This document shows positions 62,578-64,000 of a stretch of DNA of 64,000 bases, one piece after another. Source of the stretch: Ereboglobus sp. (GTDB lineage Bacteria; Verrucomicrobiota; Verrucomicrobiia; Opitutales; Opitutaceae); contig JARKRC010000058.1 of assembly GCA_029974595.1 (NCBI GenBank), forward strand, positions 1 to 64,000, read 5' to 3'. Both the position numbers and the translations under genes were made by a program. Every line of letters starts with the position of its first letter. Within the stretch, counting starts at the first letter, position 1. The notes under the pieces were generated by a model. It did no database searches. It saw only the letters and a program-made list of their open reading frames with translations, and was not told the DNA's origin.

Positions 62578-62609
62578 CGACTTAAATCGACTTAAGTCGA
62601 TCTAAGTCG
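62578..62609. repeat. Near-palindromic iterated repeat at the atpA-atpG junction
   Basis: CGACTTAAATCGACTTAAGT followed by CGATCTAAGTCG: three and a half 10-bp units that together are a 32-bp inverted repeat with only one mismatched pair (two positions), centred on the palindrome TCGACTTAAGTCGA. It begins 13 bp after the atpA stop and could be two cassette arms without cargo. Confidence 0.55.
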
Positions 62610-62621
62610 ACTCCCGCACCG

Positions 62622-63515
62622 ATGCCATCAACCAGAGACATTCGCCGCCGAATAAAATCGGTTAAAAACACCCGCCAAATCACGAAAGCCATGGAGCTTG
62701 TCGCCTCTTCGAAGATGAAGAAGGCGCAGCAAGCCGCGCTCGCGGGCCGGCCCTACGCGATACTCCTCGCCTCGATGCTCGCCAATCTCGCGCCCCGCCT
62801 CGAAGAAGCGGACGACGTGCATCCCTTCCTCGCCAAGCGCGAAGTCAAAACCCGCGGTATCCTCCTCATCACGACCGACAAAGGCCTCTGCGGCCCCCTC
62901 AACACCAATCTCTTCAAACTCGTTTCCGACAACGTCCCGCGCTCCACTCCGGCCAAGTTCGTCTCCGTCGGACGCAAAGGCACCCAATACCTTGCGCGCA
63001 TGGGCCGCGACATGATCGCCGATTTCACCGTCAGCGACCGCATCACCTTCGCAGAGACCCGCGCCATCGCCCAATACATGGTGAAGCAATACCTCGAAGG
63101 CGCGATCGACACCATCGAAGTCATCTTTGCCGGATTCAAAAACACCCTCGTGCAAGTCCCCCGTCTCATGCCCGTGCTTCCCCTTGCGGATCTCGCCGGC
63201 ATGGTTCAAACGCTTCGCACGCAGGACGCCGCGGCCGGCCACGCTCCCGACACGCGCGACCTCATTTACGAGCCCAGCCCCAAAGCCGTGCTCGACGCCC
63301 TGCTTCCCTTCTACGTGAACCGCGTCGTCCACCAATACTTCCTCGGCGCGCGCGCTTCCGAGCACAGCGCCCGCATGGTCGCGATGAAAACCGCCAAGGA
63401 CAACGCCACCAAGCTCCTCGACAACCTCACGCTCAAATACAACAAGGCCCGCCAGACCGCGATCACCAACGAAATCCTCGAAATCGCCGCCGCCAGCTTT
63501 GCTGCGCAAAGCTGA
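62622..63515 (+). CDS. atpG: F1Fo ATP synthase subunit gamma
   Basis: The 297-aa central shaft of F1. The N-terminal signature STRDIRRRIKSVKNTRQITK and AMELVASSKM is clear, as is the C-terminal coiled-coil helix (NATKLLDNLTLKYNKARQTA). The C-terminal residues ITNEILEIAAASFA match the family. It is followed within 4 bp by the left repeat of the second intervening cassette, which separates it from atpD. Confidence 0.96.
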   Translation: MPSTRDIRRRIKSVKNTRQITKAMELVASSKMKKAQQAALAGRPYAILLASMLANLAPRLEEADDVHPFLAKREVKTRGILLITTDKGLCGPLNTNLFKLVSDNVPRSTPAKFVSVGRKGTQYLARMGRDMIADFTVSDRITFAETRAIAQYMVKQYLEGAIDTIEVIFAGFKNTLVQVPRLMPVLPLADLAGMVQTLRTQDAAAGHAPDTRDLIYEPSPKAVLDALLPFYVNRVVHQYFLGARASEHSARMVAMKTAKDNATKLLDNLTLKYNKARQTAITNEILEIAAASFAAQS

Positions 63516-63518
63516 CCG

Positions 63519-63957
63519 AAAGTAGGAAGTAGAAATTAGGAATTAGAAAGTCATGAGCACTGAAAAAACAGACCTGAAAGATCGCACCTTCCTTTATGCA
63601 AGGCGCATCATTCGTCTGTTCTCGGCGCTCTCGAAAACCGACGTTGCGCGGATATTGGGAAAACAATTTCTCCGCTCGGGCACCTCGGTCGGCGCCAATT
63701 ATCGTGAGGCCTTTCGTTCCCGCTCGCGTGCCGAGTTCCTTGCAAAAACAGGCGACAGCCTGAAAGAAATCGAAGAGACCGCCTACTGGCTCGAACTCCT
63801 TGAAGCCGAAAACATCGTCAAGCCAGCGCGCCTCGCCCCTCTCATTGATGAAACCCGCCAACTCATCGCCATTTTCGCCACCATTACCAAGACAACCAAA
63901 ACGCGCAGTCTGTCAGTCTTACCCACTTCCTAATTCCTAATTTCTACTTCCTACTTT
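63519..63957 (+). mobile_element. Intervening-sequence-like cassette between atpG and atpD
   Basis: A 439-bp block bounded by 33-bp inverted repeats (63519-63551 and 63925-63957) with one mismatch. The arms are made of AT-rich iterations (AAAGTAGGAAGTAGAAATTA...). The enclosed gene is of the IVP four-helix-bundle family. The block begins 4 bp after the atpG stop and ends 3 bp before the atpD ATG, so it fills the whole junction and has displaced any native atpD ribosome site. Confidence 0.65.
63553..63933 (+). CDS. Four-helix-bundle protein, 23S rRNA intervening-sequence (IVP) family
   Basis: A 126-aa protein with the same core as the gene in the sdh operon: ILGKQFLRSGTSVGANYREA and EIEETAYWLELLEAEN. 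The start codon lies one base after the left repeat arm, and the TAA stop lies inside the right arm, so gene and repeats form one compact unit. It is transcribed in the direction of the operon. The role is unknown; RNA or ribosome association has been suggested for relatives. It is not a normal member of atp operons. Confidence 0.87.
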   Translation: MSTEKTDLKDRTFLYARRIIRLFSALSKTDVARILGKQFLRSGTSVGANYREAFRSRSRAEFLAKTGDSLKEIEETAYWLELLEAENIVKPARLAPLIDETRQLIAIFATITKTTKTRSLSVLPTS

Positions 63958-63960
63958 ATT

Positions 63961-64000
63961 ATGACCGGCAAAATCACCCAAGTCCTCGGCGCCGTCGTTG
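63961..64000 (+). CDS. atpD: F1Fo ATP synthase subunit beta, 5' end only
   Basis: The frame MTGKITQVLGAVV opens at ATG 63961 and runs to the window edge. It matches the N-terminus of the beta subunit, which carries the catalytic sites. The bases just upstream are the right arm of the cassette and give no Shine-Dalgarno sequence. Confidence 0.9.
   Translation, partial: MTGKITQVLGAVV

Overview
This 64 kb window looks like a chromosomal segment of a GC-rich, diderm bacterium of the phylum Verrucomicrobiota, most likely family Opitutaceae (inference). The pointers are large type V autotransporters with chlamydial Pmp-type GGAI repeats and autotransporter beta-strand repeats, a TonB-dependent receptor, many secreted glycosidases and a sulfatase, a fumarate-reductase-type sdhCAB operon, an H+-type F1Fo ATP synthase operon, and Asp23/AmaP proteins beside outer-membrane proteins. 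No rRNA, tRNA or CRISPR array was seen.

Region 1 (about 1-30.5 kb, all minus strand) is a glycan-utilisation locus. Reading from right to left it encodes a BNR sialidase-like protein, an ACS-type MFS importer, a second BNR paralogue, a sulfatase, an (alpha/alpha)6 glycosidase, a TonB-dependent receptor, an autotransporter of 1879 aa, a BNR/TIG/Ig/NHL protein with a C-terminal sorting-type tail, an autotransporter of 1437 aa, an esterase, a DUF5703/GH95-like protein, a GH127 beta-L-arabinofuranosidase and a glycosidase fragment. Gaps are mostly below 90 bp, with breaks at 28949-29292 and 22789-23083. A divergent two-gene unit follows on the plus strand: an AmpG-like permease overlapping a GH33 lipoprotein sialidase. 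Three related 19-bp palindromes (TGGT...ACCA) lie upstream of the receptor unit and in the divergent promoter region, which suggests one shared regulator.

Region 2 (33.6-41.9 kb) is housekeeping: yqgE/algH, amaP-like, asp23, rsmB, ftsH, tilS and an unknown 413-aa protein. A MITE-like 220-bp element lies between rsmB and ftsH. Region 3 (41.9-47.3 kb) is a defence and mobile patch: McrC, a multi-domain McrB, a frameshifted remnant of a WYL-type regulator and an IS481-family element whose transposase is preceded by a 50-bp perfect palindrome.

Region 4 (47.5-64 kb) is energy metabolism and RNA modification: sdhCAB, a Tat-exported FAD oxidoreductase, an isolated nuoA, a PTS-EIIA/diadenylate-cyclase fusion, rsmE, a hypothetical protein, trmB and atpBEFHAGD (atpD cut by the window edge).

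The most unusual signal is in Region 4. Two genes of the 23S rRNA intervening-sequence (IVP, four-helix-bundle) family sit inside core operons, one between sdhA and sdhB and one between atpG and atpD. Each is bounded by a 33-bp almost perfect inverted repeat built from short AT-rich units. A gene-less version with the same repeat type lies between atpF and atpH, just upstream of an unusually short delta subunit. Short iterated repeats of other sequence lie at three further junctions of these operons. I read these as a family of intervening-sequence-like mobile cassettes inserted into operon junctions, possibly excised or cleaved as RNA stems. This is inference from sequence layout only.
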